Shown here one piece after another: positions 1 through 6,148 of a stretch of 12,210 nucleotides of DNA (its first letter is position 1; the number at the start of each line of letters is the position of its first letter). This DNA comes from CAXXOK01 sp964497495 (GTDB taxonomy: Bacteria > Bacillota > Clostridia > Christensenellales > Aristaeellaceae): NCBI GenBank assembly GCA_964497495.1, contig CAZCCZ010000064.1, positions 1 through 12,210 of the forward strand. Reading direction: 5' to 3'. The notes under the pieces were generated by a model that saw only the letters and a program-made list of their open reading frames with translations, did not search any database and was not told where the DNA came from. The position numbers and the translations under genes were made by a program.

Positions 1-853
1 CGTCTGACAGGTTTTCGATCTTGTCTTTATACTTGTCGATGAAGGGATGCTCCGGGCTTACCACCATGTAGGTCGCGCCGAAAAGCGTGTCCGGCCGGGT
101 GGTGAACACGCGCAGCTTGTCGTCCGTGTCCGCGATGGCGAAATCCACTTCCGCGCCCTCGCTGCGGCCGATCCAGTTGCGCTGCTGCACCTTCACTTTC
201 TCGATGAAGTCCACGGTATCCAGCCCGTCCAGAAGCTTCTGCGCGTAATCAGTGATCTTGAGCATCCACTGACTCTTGACCTTGCGCACTACCTCGCCGC
301 CGCAGCGCTCGCACACGCCGCCCACGACTTCCTCGTTGGCCAGGCCGCACTTGCAGCTTACGCACCAGTTGATGGGCATTTCCGCCTTATAGGCGAGGCC
401 GTTTTTCAATAATTGTAAGAATATCCACTGCGTCCACCGGTAGTATTTGGGGTCGGTAGTGTCCACCTCGCGGCTGTAATCGAACGAGAAGCCGAGCTTG
501 TGAAGCTGTTCGCGGAAATGGCTGATGTTCTGCTGCGTGACGACGGAGGGGTGCACGTGGTTCTTGATGGCGTAGTTCTCCGCCGGCAGACCGAAGGCGT
601 CGTAGCCGATGGGATAGAGCACGTTGTACCCTTCCATGCGGCGTTTGCGCGCGATGATGTCCATGGCCGTATAACTGCGGGGGTGCCCCACGTGCAGCCC
701 CGCGCCGCTGGGGTACGGAAACTCGATGAGCCCGTAAAACTTGGGTTTATCGCTGGGAAACAGGGCGTTGAAAGTACCCTCCGCCGCCCACTTCCGCTGC
801 CATTTATCCTCGATCGCCGCCGGATCGTACGCGGGTCGCTGTTCCTGAATCAT
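1..853 (-). CDS. leuS: Leucyl-tRNA synthetase, N-terminal 284 residues (partial, runs off left edge)
   Basis: Cytoplasmic class I synthetase that charges tRNA-Leu with leucine. The reading frame is open from the ATG at 853 to the window edge. The visible part starts MIQEQRPAYDPAAIEDKWQR, typical of LeuRS. The class I signature is HVGH at residues 54-57, in the context FPYPSGAGLHVGHPRS. A zinc-type cysteine cluster (NWCVSCKCG, then CERCGG) follows near residues 160-185. The start of the CP1 editing domain is visible near the cut, with the threonine-rich VFTTRPDTLFGATY. The KMSKS loop and anticodon-binding part lie outside the window. It is last of three synthetase genes in the operon, 12 nt after the gltX stop. 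Its Shine-Dalgarno AAGGAG is 8 nt upstream of the ATG and overlaps the gltX stop codon, which suggests translational coupling. Identification is secure. Confidence 0.95.
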   Translation of the reverse strand, partial: MIQEQRPAYDPAAIEDKWQRKWAAEGTFNALFPSDKPKFYGLIEFPYPSGAGLHVGHPRSYTAMDIIARKRRMEGYNVLYPIGYDAFGLPAENYAIKNHVHPSVVTQQNISHFREQLHKLGFSFDYSREVDTTDPKYYRWTQWIFLQLLKNGLAYKAEMPINWCVSCKCGLANEEVVGGVCERCGGEVVRKVKSQWMLKITDYAQKLLDGLDTVDFIEKVKVQQRNWIGRSEGAEVDFAIADTDDKLRVFTTRPDTLFGATYMVVSPEHPFIDKYKDKIENLSD

Positions 854-861
854 GTTCTCGA

Positions 862-868
862 CTCCTTA
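862..868 (-). promoter_or_regulatory. leuS ribosome binding site overlapping the gltX stop codon
   Basis: On the minus strand the sequence TAAGGAG contains both the gltX TAA stop (868-866) and the leuS Shine-Dalgarno AAGGAG (867-862). The spacer to the leuS ATG is 8 nt. Ribosomes finishing gltX therefore sit on the leuS initiation site; coupling is an inference. Confidence 0.75.
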
Positions 869-2329
869 CCTGTCCGTAACGCTTTCCAGCCTGGTTACGC
901 CGTCGTCCAGCCGCCGGAGCGTTTCTTCCTTCCCCAGCAGGTACGCGATCTCTGTCGCGCCCCCCGGGGTGCTCTGCAGGCCGCTCAGCGCCACCCGCAC
1001 CGGCCACATCATCTGGCCGGTTTTCATTCCTTCGGCCGAGGCGAGCGCCATCAGGCAGTCCTTCAGCTTCTCCTCGGTAAAGTCCGTAACCCCCGCCAGC
1101 GCGGAGCGGGCCAGTTTCAGGGCCCGCAGGCTGACGCCGGGGTCGGTCTTCATCTTCGGGTGGGTATACAGGGCGGCGTCGTACTCCGGCAGTTCCGCCA
1201 AGAAGCGCACCATGTCCGGCACGCGGTTAAACACCTCGGTACGGCCCTGCATCAGCTCCGCCAGGCGGCGGTAATCGAACCGCTTTCCGCCCAGTGCTTT
1301 GTCAAACCACGGCGTGGCGGCGGCTAGATAATCCTCGAAAGGCATCTTCTTGATGTACTCGCCGTTGAACCACACGAGCTTTTCCATGTTGAAGATGGCG
1401 GGCGATTTGGAAAGCCCGTCCAGATCGAACGCCTCCACCAGTTCGGGGAGGGTGAAGAACTCCCGCTCCTCCTTGGGGCACCAGCCCAACAGGGCGATGA
1501 AATTGATGACCGCTTCCTTCACGAACCCCTGGCCCAGCAGGTCCTCGAAGCTCGGGTCTCCGTAGCGCTTGGAAAGCTTGCGCGTGGCGTCCTTCATGAC
1601 CACGGGCAGGTGTACGTACACGGGCGCTTCCCAGCCGAAAGCCTCGTAAAGCAGGTTGTACTTGGGGGTGGAGCTAAGGTATTCGGTGCCGCGCATCACG
1701 TGCGTGATCTTCATCAGGTGGTCGTCCACGACGTTGGCGAAATTATAGGTAGGCAAGCCGTCCGCCTTAATGAGCACCCCGTCGTCCAGCGTGTCGCAGG
1801 GCACTTCCACGTGGCCGAAAAGCGCGTCCTCGAAGCTTGCCGTGCCCGTTTCCGGCACGTTCTGCCGAATCACGTACGGCTCCCCGCTTTCCATGCGGCG
1901 TTTGGCCTCGGCCTTCGGGATATGCAGGCAGAGCTTGTCGTACTTGAACTGTTCGCCGCGCGCCGTGGCCGCGTCCCGCCGCTGCTGCAGTTCCTCTTTC
2001 GTGCAGAAGCAGGGGTACGCTGCGCCGGACTCGATCAATTGCATCGCGTACGGCAGATAGAGGTCTTTCCGCTGCGTCTGGATGTACGGCCCGTAGGCGC
2101 CGCCCACGTCCGGCCCTTCGTCGTACAGCAGCCCCGCCTCGCGCATGCTGTGGTAGATCAGGTCGATCGCGCCCGGCACTTCCCGTTCCTGGTCGGTATC
2201 CTCGATGCGCAGGATAAACCTGCCGCCGTGCTTTCGGGCAAACAGGTAGGCGTACAGGGCCGTGCGGAGGCCGCCCAGGTGCAGGTAGCCCGTGGGGCTG
2301 GGGGCGAAGCGGGTGCGAATTTCAGACAT
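866..2329 (-). CDS. gltX: Glutamyl-tRNA synthetase
   Basis: Class I synthetase, 487 aa, normal length for bacterial GluRS; charges tRNA-Glu with glutamate in the cytoplasm. The catalytic domain opens RFAPSPTGYLHLGGLRTALY, with the HIGH equivalent HLGG at residues 17-20. The KMSKS equivalent is KLSKR at residues 251-255. A zinc-binding pattern C107-x-C109-x24-C134-x-H136 matches the arrangement known in E. coli GluRS. The C-terminal anticodon-binding region follows from about residue 310. The ATG at 2329 has a GAAAGGAAA ribosome site 7 nt upstream. It lies 38 nt after glnS and 12 nt before leuS, so it is in the same operon. Because a dedicated GlnRS is encoded next door, this enzyme is probably a discriminating GluRS; that is inference, as I did not identify the discriminating anticodon-contact residue. 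Confidence 0.96.
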   Translation of the reverse strand: MSEIRTRFAPSPTGYLHLGGLRTALYAYLFARKHGGRFILRIEDTDQEREVPGAIDLIYHSMREAGLLYDEGPDVGGAYGPYIQTQRKDLYLPYAMQLIESGAAYPCFCTKEELQQRRDAATARGEQFKYDKLCLHIPKAEAKRRMESGEPYVIRQNVPETGTASFEDALFGHVEVPCDTLDDGVLIKADGLPTYNFANVVDDHLMKITHVMRGTEYLSSTPKYNLLYEAFGWEAPVYVHLPVVMKDATRKLSKRYGDPSFEDLLGQGFVKEAVINFIALLGWCPKEEREFFTLPELVEAFDLDGLSKSPAIFNMEKLVWFNGEYIKKMPFEDYLAAATPWFDKALGGKRFDYRRLAELMQGRTEVFNRVPDMVRFLAELPEYDAALYTHPKMKTDPGVSLRALKLARSALAGVTDFTEEKLKDCLMALASAEGMKTGQMMWPVRVALSGLQSTPGGATEIAYLLGKEETLRRLDDGVTRLESVTDR

Positions 2330-2367
2330 TCGTTCGTTTCCTTTCGTGTATGAACGGAGGCGGCGGC

Positions 2368-4095
2368 TTACGCCAGCACCTCTTTCTTGAAGCTGTCCTT
2401 TAGCCCCACGACACGGTTGAACACGGGCAGCGCGGGCGTGGAGTCCGGGTCTTTGCAGAAGTAACCCATGCGCAGGAACTGGAATTTATCCCCCGGCGCG
2501 GCGTTCCCCAAAGATCTTTCCATTACCCCGCGGCATACCGTGAGGCTTTCCGGGTTCAGGCGCTTGAGAAAATCCTTTTTAGGCGCCGCTGCGGGCGTAA
2601 CCTCGTCGCCGGGAGAGTCCTCCGCTTCGGCCTCCGCCGCCTGTTCGCCTTCTTCCAGCAGCAGCGGCTCGTACAGGCGGGCCTCCACGGGCAGGTTTTC
2701 CGTCGCGCTCACCCAGTGGAGGGTGCCCTTCACCTTACGGTTGGCGCCCTCGGTGCCGTTGCGGGTATCCATGTCCACGGTGCAGTAGACGCAGGCCGGT
2801 TCCCCGTCGGCATCCTTGTCGCATCGCTCGGCTTTGATGATGTAGGCGCCTTTCAGGCGTACCTCGCCGCCGATAAACAGCCGGAAATATTTCCTGGCGG
2901 GCACTTCCATGAAGTCCTCCCGCTCGATGTAGATCTCGCGGGTCAGCACACTCGTATGCGTACCCATTTCGGGATGATCGGGATGGTTTTCCACGGGCAG
3001 CTCGTCCCGCCTGTCCTCCGGCCAGTTGGTCAGCACGACTTTCAAAGGCCGTAGCACCGCCATGGCGCGCGGCGCGGTCTGCCCCAGGTCTTCGCGCACG
3101 CAGTGCTCCAGCAGCGCCAGGTCGGCTACGCTGTCCGCCTTGGCCATGCCGATACGGTCGATGAAATCTCGGATGGCCGCGGGCGTGTAGCCGCGGCGGC
3201 GCATGGCGCAAAGGGTGGGCATACGGGGGTCGTCCCAACCTGCCACGCGCCCGGTTTCCACGAGCATTCGCAGATAGCGCTTACTCATAATGGTGCGGGT
3301 GAGGTTCAGGCGGCTGAACTCGATCTGCCGGGGGGAACTGGGCAGCAGGTTCTGCGCGTGATCCACCACCCATTCGTACAGGGGGCGGTGGTCTTCGTAT
3401 TCCAGGCTGCACAGGCTGTGGGTCACGCATTCCAGCGCATCCCCGATGGGGTGCGCGAAATCGTACATGGGATAGATGCACCAAGTCTTGCCCGTGCGGT
3501 GGTGCTCCTTAAACAGAATGCGGTACATGGCGGGGTCGCGCAGGTTGATGTTGGGGCTGGCCATATCGATCTTCATGCGGAGGATCATGCTGCCCTCGGG
3601 GTGCTTGCCCGCCTTCATTTCTTCGAACAGGCGCAGGCTTTCCTCCGCCGGGCGGTCGCGGTAAGGGCTGTTCCTGCCGGGCTCTGTCAGCGTGCCGCGG
3701 TATTCCCGTACCTGGTCGGCCGTAAGCTCGTCCACGTAGGCCAGCCCGCGCTTGATCCAGTCCACGGCGATCTCGTAGCACTGCGGGTAATACTCGCTGG
3801 CGAAAAACAGGCCGCCTTTCCAGTCGAAGCCCAGCCAGCGGATATCCTCCTGAATGCCCTCCACGAACTCGGTTTCTTCCTTGGCGGGGTTGGTGTCGTC
3901 GAAGCGCAGGTTGGTCATGCCGCCGAAGCGTTCCGCGGTCAGAAAGTCCGCGGCCATCGCCTTGCAATGGCCGATGTGCAGATAACCGTTGGGCTCCGGC
4001 GGGAAACGGGTGTGCACTCGCTGGTAACGTCCGCTCTTTAAATCTTCTTCGATGAAATCCCAGATGAAATTGCTTTTCTTAGCGGGCGTTTCCAT
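2368..4095 (-). CDS. glnS: Glutaminyl-tRNA synthetase
   Basis: Class I synthetase, 575 aa, that charges tRNA-Gln with glutamine directly, as an alternative to the GatCAB amidotransferase route. The catalytic core has RFPPEPNGYLHIGHCKA, with HIGH at residues 40-43, and MSKRYL at residues 270-275 as the KMSKS loop; both fall where they do in E. coli GlnRS. The C-terminal beta-barrel anticodon-binding domains end with PVFNRVVGLKDSF. Compared with E. coli GlnRS there is an extra acidic, Ala/Glu-rich linker at about residues 481-505 between the distal barrel segments. I chose the ATG at 4095, not the in-frame ATG at 4146, because AAGGAAGG lies 8 nt upstream of 4095 and the predicted transcription start falls at about 4146. 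First gene of the synthetase operon. Bacterial glnS is patchily distributed and thought to have spread by transfer from eukaryotes. Confidence 0.95.
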   Translation of the reverse strand: METPAKKSNFIWDFIEEDLKSGRYQRVHTRFPPEPNGYLHIGHCKAMAADFLTAERFGGMTNLRFDDTNPAKEETEFVEGIQEDIRWLGFDWKGGLFFASEYYPQCYEIAVDWIKRGLAYVDELTADQVREYRGTLTEPGRNSPYRDRPAEESLRLFEEMKAGKHPEGSMILRMKIDMASPNINLRDPAMYRILFKEHHRTGKTWCIYPMYDFAHPIGDALECVTHSLCSLEYEDHRPLYEWVVDHAQNLLPSSPRQIEFSRLNLTRTIMSKRYLRMLVETGRVAGWDDPRMPTLCAMRRRGYTPAAIRDFIDRIGMAKADSVADLALLEHCVREDLGQTAPRAMAVLRPLKVVLTNWPEDRRDELPVENHPDHPEMGTHTSVLTREIYIEREDFMEVPARKYFRLFIGGEVRLKGAYIIKAERCDKDADGEPACVYCTVDMDTRNGTEGANRKVKGTLHWVSATENLPVEARLYEPLLLEEGEQAAEAEAEDSPGDEVTPAAAPKKDFLKRLNPESLTVCRGVMERSLGNAAPGDKFQFLRMGYFCKDPDSTPALPVFNRVVGLKDSFKKEVLA

Positions 4096-4103
4096 TCGGC
4101 GAA

Positions 4104-4111
4104 CCTTCCTT
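4104..4111 (-). promoter_or_regulatory. glnS ribosome binding site (decides the start)
   Basis: AAGGAAGG on the minus strand, 8 nt before the ATG at 4095. No comparable site can serve the in-frame ATG at 4146, which sits at the predicted transcription start, so the 575-aa form is preferred over a 592-aa form. Confidence 0.7.
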
Positions 4112-4152
4112 TCTCTGCTCAAACGGCCTTTACCGACCGACGGCATTATGTC

Positions 4153-4181
4153 ATTATAGAACGAAACCGCGGCGTTTTCAA
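4153..4181 (-). promoter_or_regulatory. SigA-type promoter of the glnS-gltX-leuS operon
   Basis: On the minus strand, -35 TTGAAA (4181-4176) and a perfect -10 TATAAT (4158-4153) are separated by exactly 17 bp. The expected start is near 4146, giving a leader of about 50 nt before glnS. This is too short for a T-box, so the operon does not seem to be T-box controlled from here. It is divergent from the gcv promoter, about 70 bp away. Confidence 0.85.
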
Positions 4182-4249
4182 GGCCCGCAGGCCGGTTTCA
4201 AGATTTTTAGAGCCTGCCCGCGCGCGCCCCGAAACCCCCGCTTTTCCGT

Positions 4250-4278
4250 TTGACTTTACCCCCCGTCTGCCGTATACT
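4250..4278 (+). promoter_or_regulatory. SigA-type promoter of the glycine cleavage operon
   Basis: -35 TTGACT (4250-4255) and -10 TATACT (4273-4278) with a 17-bp spacer, both one base from consensus. The expected start is near 4285, about 30 nt before the first riboswitch aptamer and about 295 nt before the gcvT start codon. The strong promoter fits control by a downstream riboswitch terminator. Confidence 0.85.
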
Positions 4279-4313
4279 GACCGTAACAACTGAACAGGTG
4301 ATTCGGTAGAAGG

Positions 4314-4478
4314 TTTGGGGAGAGCGCGGAACCGTCCGCCGCCGAAGGGGCAAGCTCGCACAAGCTCTCAGGCAAAAGGACCCGAACCCGACGAAGCTCT
4401 GGAAAGCAGCGATGCACCGAAGAGGCAATCCGCCCGGTTCCCGTACGGGCGGCGAAACTTTCAGGTAAACGGACAGAG
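4314..4478 (+). promoter_or_regulatory. Tandem glycine riboswitch (gcvT type)
   Basis: Two glycine aptamers in tandem. Aptamer 1 (4314-4386) has P1 UUUGGG/CCCGAA, P2 GAGAGC/GCUCUC, the conserved GCCGAAGGGGCAAGC core and CUCUCAGGCAAAAGGAC. Aptamer 2 (4397-4478) has P1 CUCUG/CAGAG, P2 GAAAG/CUUUC, the CACCGAAGAGGCAA core, a strong CCGCCCG/CGGGCGG hairpin, and CUUUCAGGUAAACGGACAGAG. A short linker of about 10 nt joins them, the arrangement known for this riboswitch class. It lies between a consensus promoter and gcvT, so glycine is expected to control the whole gcv operon. The family and ligand are established by homology; the ON direction is inferred from the downstream terminator and from known gcvT riboswitches. 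Confidence 0.96.
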
Positions 4479-4527
4479 GCGCGAGAGAGAAGGCCGTCCA
4501 CGGCCGCCTTTCTTTGGCGCCTGTTTT
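4478..4527 (+). terminator. Riboswitch expression platform: intrinsic terminator hairpin
   Basis: A long imperfect hairpin has base arms GGCGC (4478-4482) and GCGCC (4517-4521), a purine-rich/pyrimidine-rich middle, and an inner GGCCG/CGGCC stem with a UCCA loop (4492-4505). TGTTTT follows at 4522-4527. The 5' base arm, extendable to A4477, shares its first bases with the 3' strand of aptamer-2 P1 (4474-4478). P1 formation on glycine binding would therefore compete with the terminator. The U-tract is short, and the inner hairpin followed by CTTTCTTT is an alternative termination point. Confidence 0.65.
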
Positions 4528-4535
4528 GATGCCGC

Positions 4536-4555
4536 GGAACCGGTGCGCCGGTTCC
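4536..4555 (+). promoter_or_regulatory. Perfect hairpin between riboswitch terminator and gcvT ribosome site
   Basis: GGAACCGG (4536-4543), loop TGCG, CCGGTTCC (4548-4555): an uninterrupted 8-bp stem ending 7 nt before the gcvT Shine-Dalgarno. It has no U-tract, so it is not a terminator. The 3' arm is identical to 4434-4441 in the aptamer-2 hairpin. Its role is unknown; it could keep the ribosome site open, stabilise the mRNA 5' end or take part in alternative pairing. Confidence 0.55.
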
Positions 4556-4562
4556 AGCCTGA

Positions 4563-4568
4563 AAGGAG
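4563..4568 (+). promoter_or_regulatory. gcvT ribosome binding site (decides the GTG start)
   Basis: AAGGAG lies 10 nt upstream of the GTG at 4579. The frame is open further upstream, but that part is riboswitch RNA, so initiation at this GTG is the sensible choice. Confidence 0.75.
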
Positions 4569-4578
4569 TGGGAGAACT

Positions 4579-5679
4579 GTGAGCGAGACGGATACGCCGC
4601 TTCAAACGCCGCTGTACCGGCGGCACGTGGAACACGGCGGGAGGATGGTGCCCTTCGCGGGCTATCTGCTGCCGGTGCAGTACGAGGCCGGAGTGGTGAA
4701 GGAGCACAACGCCGTTCGGCAGAACGCGGGACTTTTCGACGTAAGCCACATGGGCGAGGTTTTCTTCACCGGGCCGGACGCCCTCCATAATATCCAGCGC
4801 CTGCTGTGCAACGATTTCGGGTCGCTGGCGGACGGGCGCGCACGGTACAGCCCCATGCTCAACCCACAGGGCGGGGTGATCGACGACGTGCTGGTGTACC
4901 GCTTCTCACCTGAAAAGTACATGATGGTCGTCAACGCGGCCAACCGGCATAAGGACGTCGCCCACATCATGGCCGAAAAACGCGGGAACGTAACGGTCGA
5001 GGACGTTACGGACGGCGTGTGCCAGCTGGCGCTGCAGGGGCCGAAGGCCGAGGCGATCCTGAAAACGCTCGTACCGGAAGCCCTGATTCCGCAGAAGTAT
5101 TACAGTTTCACGACGGACGTGGACGTGGGCGGCGTTCCCTGCCTGGTCAGCCGCACGGGTTATACCGGGGAGGACGGCTTCGAGCTCTACGCCCCCGCGG
5201 AGGACGCGGAAAAGCTGTTCGACGTATTGGTGAGCGCGGGTAAGCCTTTCGGCCTGCAACTCTGCGGCCTGGGCTGCCGGGACACCTTGCGTCTGGAAGC
5301 CGCCATGCCGCTTTACGGCCACGAGATGGACGATACCGTATCCCCGCTGGAAACCGGGCTGGAGCGCTACGTGAAGCTTGCCAAACCGGAGTTCATCGGC
5401 CGGGAGGCGCTGTTGGCCGCGGGCGAGCCCCGGCGCGCGCGCATCGGGCTTGCCATCGTCGGGCGCGGCATCGCACGCGAGCATTTCCCCGTCTACGAGG
5501 AGGACAGGCTCGTGGGCCATACCACCAGCGGCACGCATTGCCCCACCGTGGGCCCCGTTGCCATGGCGCTGGTGGAGAAGCCGTACCCCGCGCCGGGCGG
5601 CAGGCTGGCCGTGGAAATCCGCGGCGCGCGCGTGGAGGCGGAGGTCGTGCCGCTGCCCTTCTACACCCGGAAAAAGTAA
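4579..5679 (+). CDS. gcvT: Glycine cleavage system T protein (aminomethyltransferase)
   Basis: 366 aa, the usual length for bacterial GcvT. It transfers the methylene group from aminomethyl-lipoyl GcvH to tetrahydrofolate, releasing ammonia and giving 5,10-methylene-THF. The start is GTG, with AAGGAG 10 nt upstream. Family landmarks are PLYRRHVEHGGRMVPFAGY near the N-terminus, GLFDVSHMGEV at residues 51-61, and GGVIDDVLVYR at about 98-108 with the conserved folate-site aspartate. RTGYTGEDGFELY follows mid-protein, then GLGCRDTLRLEAAMPLYGHE, and the C-terminal barrel contains GHTTSGTHCPTVG. It is the first gene of the operon, under the glycine riboswitch. GcvH follows after 45 nt. Nothing is truncated or unusual. 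Confidence 0.96.
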   Translation: MSETDTPLQTPLYRRHVEHGGRMVPFAGYLLPVQYEAGVVKEHNAVRQNAGLFDVSHMGEVFFTGPDALHNIQRLLCNDFGSLADGRARYSPMLNPQGGVIDDVLVYRFSPEKYMMVVNAANRHKDVAHIMAEKRGNVTVEDVTDGVCQLALQGPKAEAILKTLVPEALIPQKYYSFTTDVDVGGVPCLVSRTGYTGEDGFELYAPAEDAEKLFDVLVSAGKPFGLQLCGLGCRDTLRLEAAMPLYGHEMDDTVSPLETGLERYVKLAKPEFIGREALLAAGEPRRARIGLAIVGRGIAREHFPVYEEDRLVGHTTSGTHCPTVGPVAMALVEKPYPAPGGRLAVEIRGARVEAEVVPLPFYTRKK

Positions 5680-5724
5680 CTCCCGTTCCGACGCACCGCC
5701 TGATTGATAGAAGGAGGCATCCCC

Positions 5725-6099
5725 ATGGAAATCAAAACCGACCGCAAGTACTCCGCCAGCCACGAATGGGTGCTTTTTGAAAACGAAACTTCCGCGACCG
5801 TAGGCCTGACCGACCACGCGCAAAGTGAGCTGGGCGACATCGTATTCGTGAACCTTCCGCAGCCCGGCGACGCCGTAACCGCGGGCGCGCCCTTCGCCGA
5901 CGTGGAGAGCGTGAAGGCCGTGAGCGACGTGTACAGCCCCGTTACCGGCGTTGTGGCCGCCGTGAACGAAGCGCTGCTGGATACGCCCCAGAAGATCAAC
6001 GAAGACCCATACGGCACGTGGCTGGTGAAGGTCACGGGCATCACCGCCGGCGCGGAACTGATGGACGCCGACGCCTACCGGGAACTGACGAAGGAGTAA
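5725..6099 (+). CDS. gcvH: Glycine cleavage system H protein (lipoyl carrier)
   Basis: 124 aa, typical GcvH size. This small beta-rich carrier moves the aminomethyl group on a lipoyl arm between the P, T and L proteins. The lipoylation site is K64 in DVESVKAVSDVYSPV, the canonical ESVKA(V/A)SD context. The N-terminus KYSASHEWVLFE and the segment VGLTDHAQSELGDIVFVNLP are classic for the family. The ATG at 5725 has AAGGAGG 7 nt upstream; the in-frame ATG at 5704 lies before that site and is rejected. LplA, three genes downstream, is the likely enzyme that lipoylates K64. Confidence 0.96.
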   Translation: MEIKTDRKYSASHEWVLFENETSATVGLTDHAQSELGDIVFVNLPQPGDAVTAGAPFADVESVKAVSDVYSPVTGVVAAVNEALLDTPQKINEDPYGTWLVKVTGITAGAELMDADAYRELTKE

Positions 6100-6148
6100 C
6101 CCGGCCCTTTCAGGCAAAATACTGAAAAACGAATAAGAGGAATGCGCC

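Noticed and set aside
47..2353. Plus-strand frames over leuS and gltX
   Set aside because: Antisense to clearly identified synthetases with HIGH and KMSKS motifs; compositional artefacts without family features.
4096..4147. T-box leader for the tRNA synthetase operon
   Set aside because: The predicted leader is only about 50 nt and has no T-box bulge motif or terminator.
4315..4578. N-terminal extension of GcvT into the leader
   Set aside because: The frame is open, but the segment is the riboswitch and terminator; a proper ribosome site precedes the GTG at 4579, and the resulting length fits the family.
4207..4788. Minus-strand frames across the riboswitch leader
   Set aside because: They cover the gcv promoter and glycine riboswitch, whose RNA structure explains the sequence; no protein features seen.
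6101..6130. CTTTCAGGCAAAAT between gcvH and gcvPA, resembling a glycine-aptamer fragment
   Set aside because: Only the short CUUUCAGGCAAAA-like string is present; the rest of the aptamer (P1, GCCGAAG core) is missing, and the string also forms a small TTTCAG/CTGAAA hairpin by itself.
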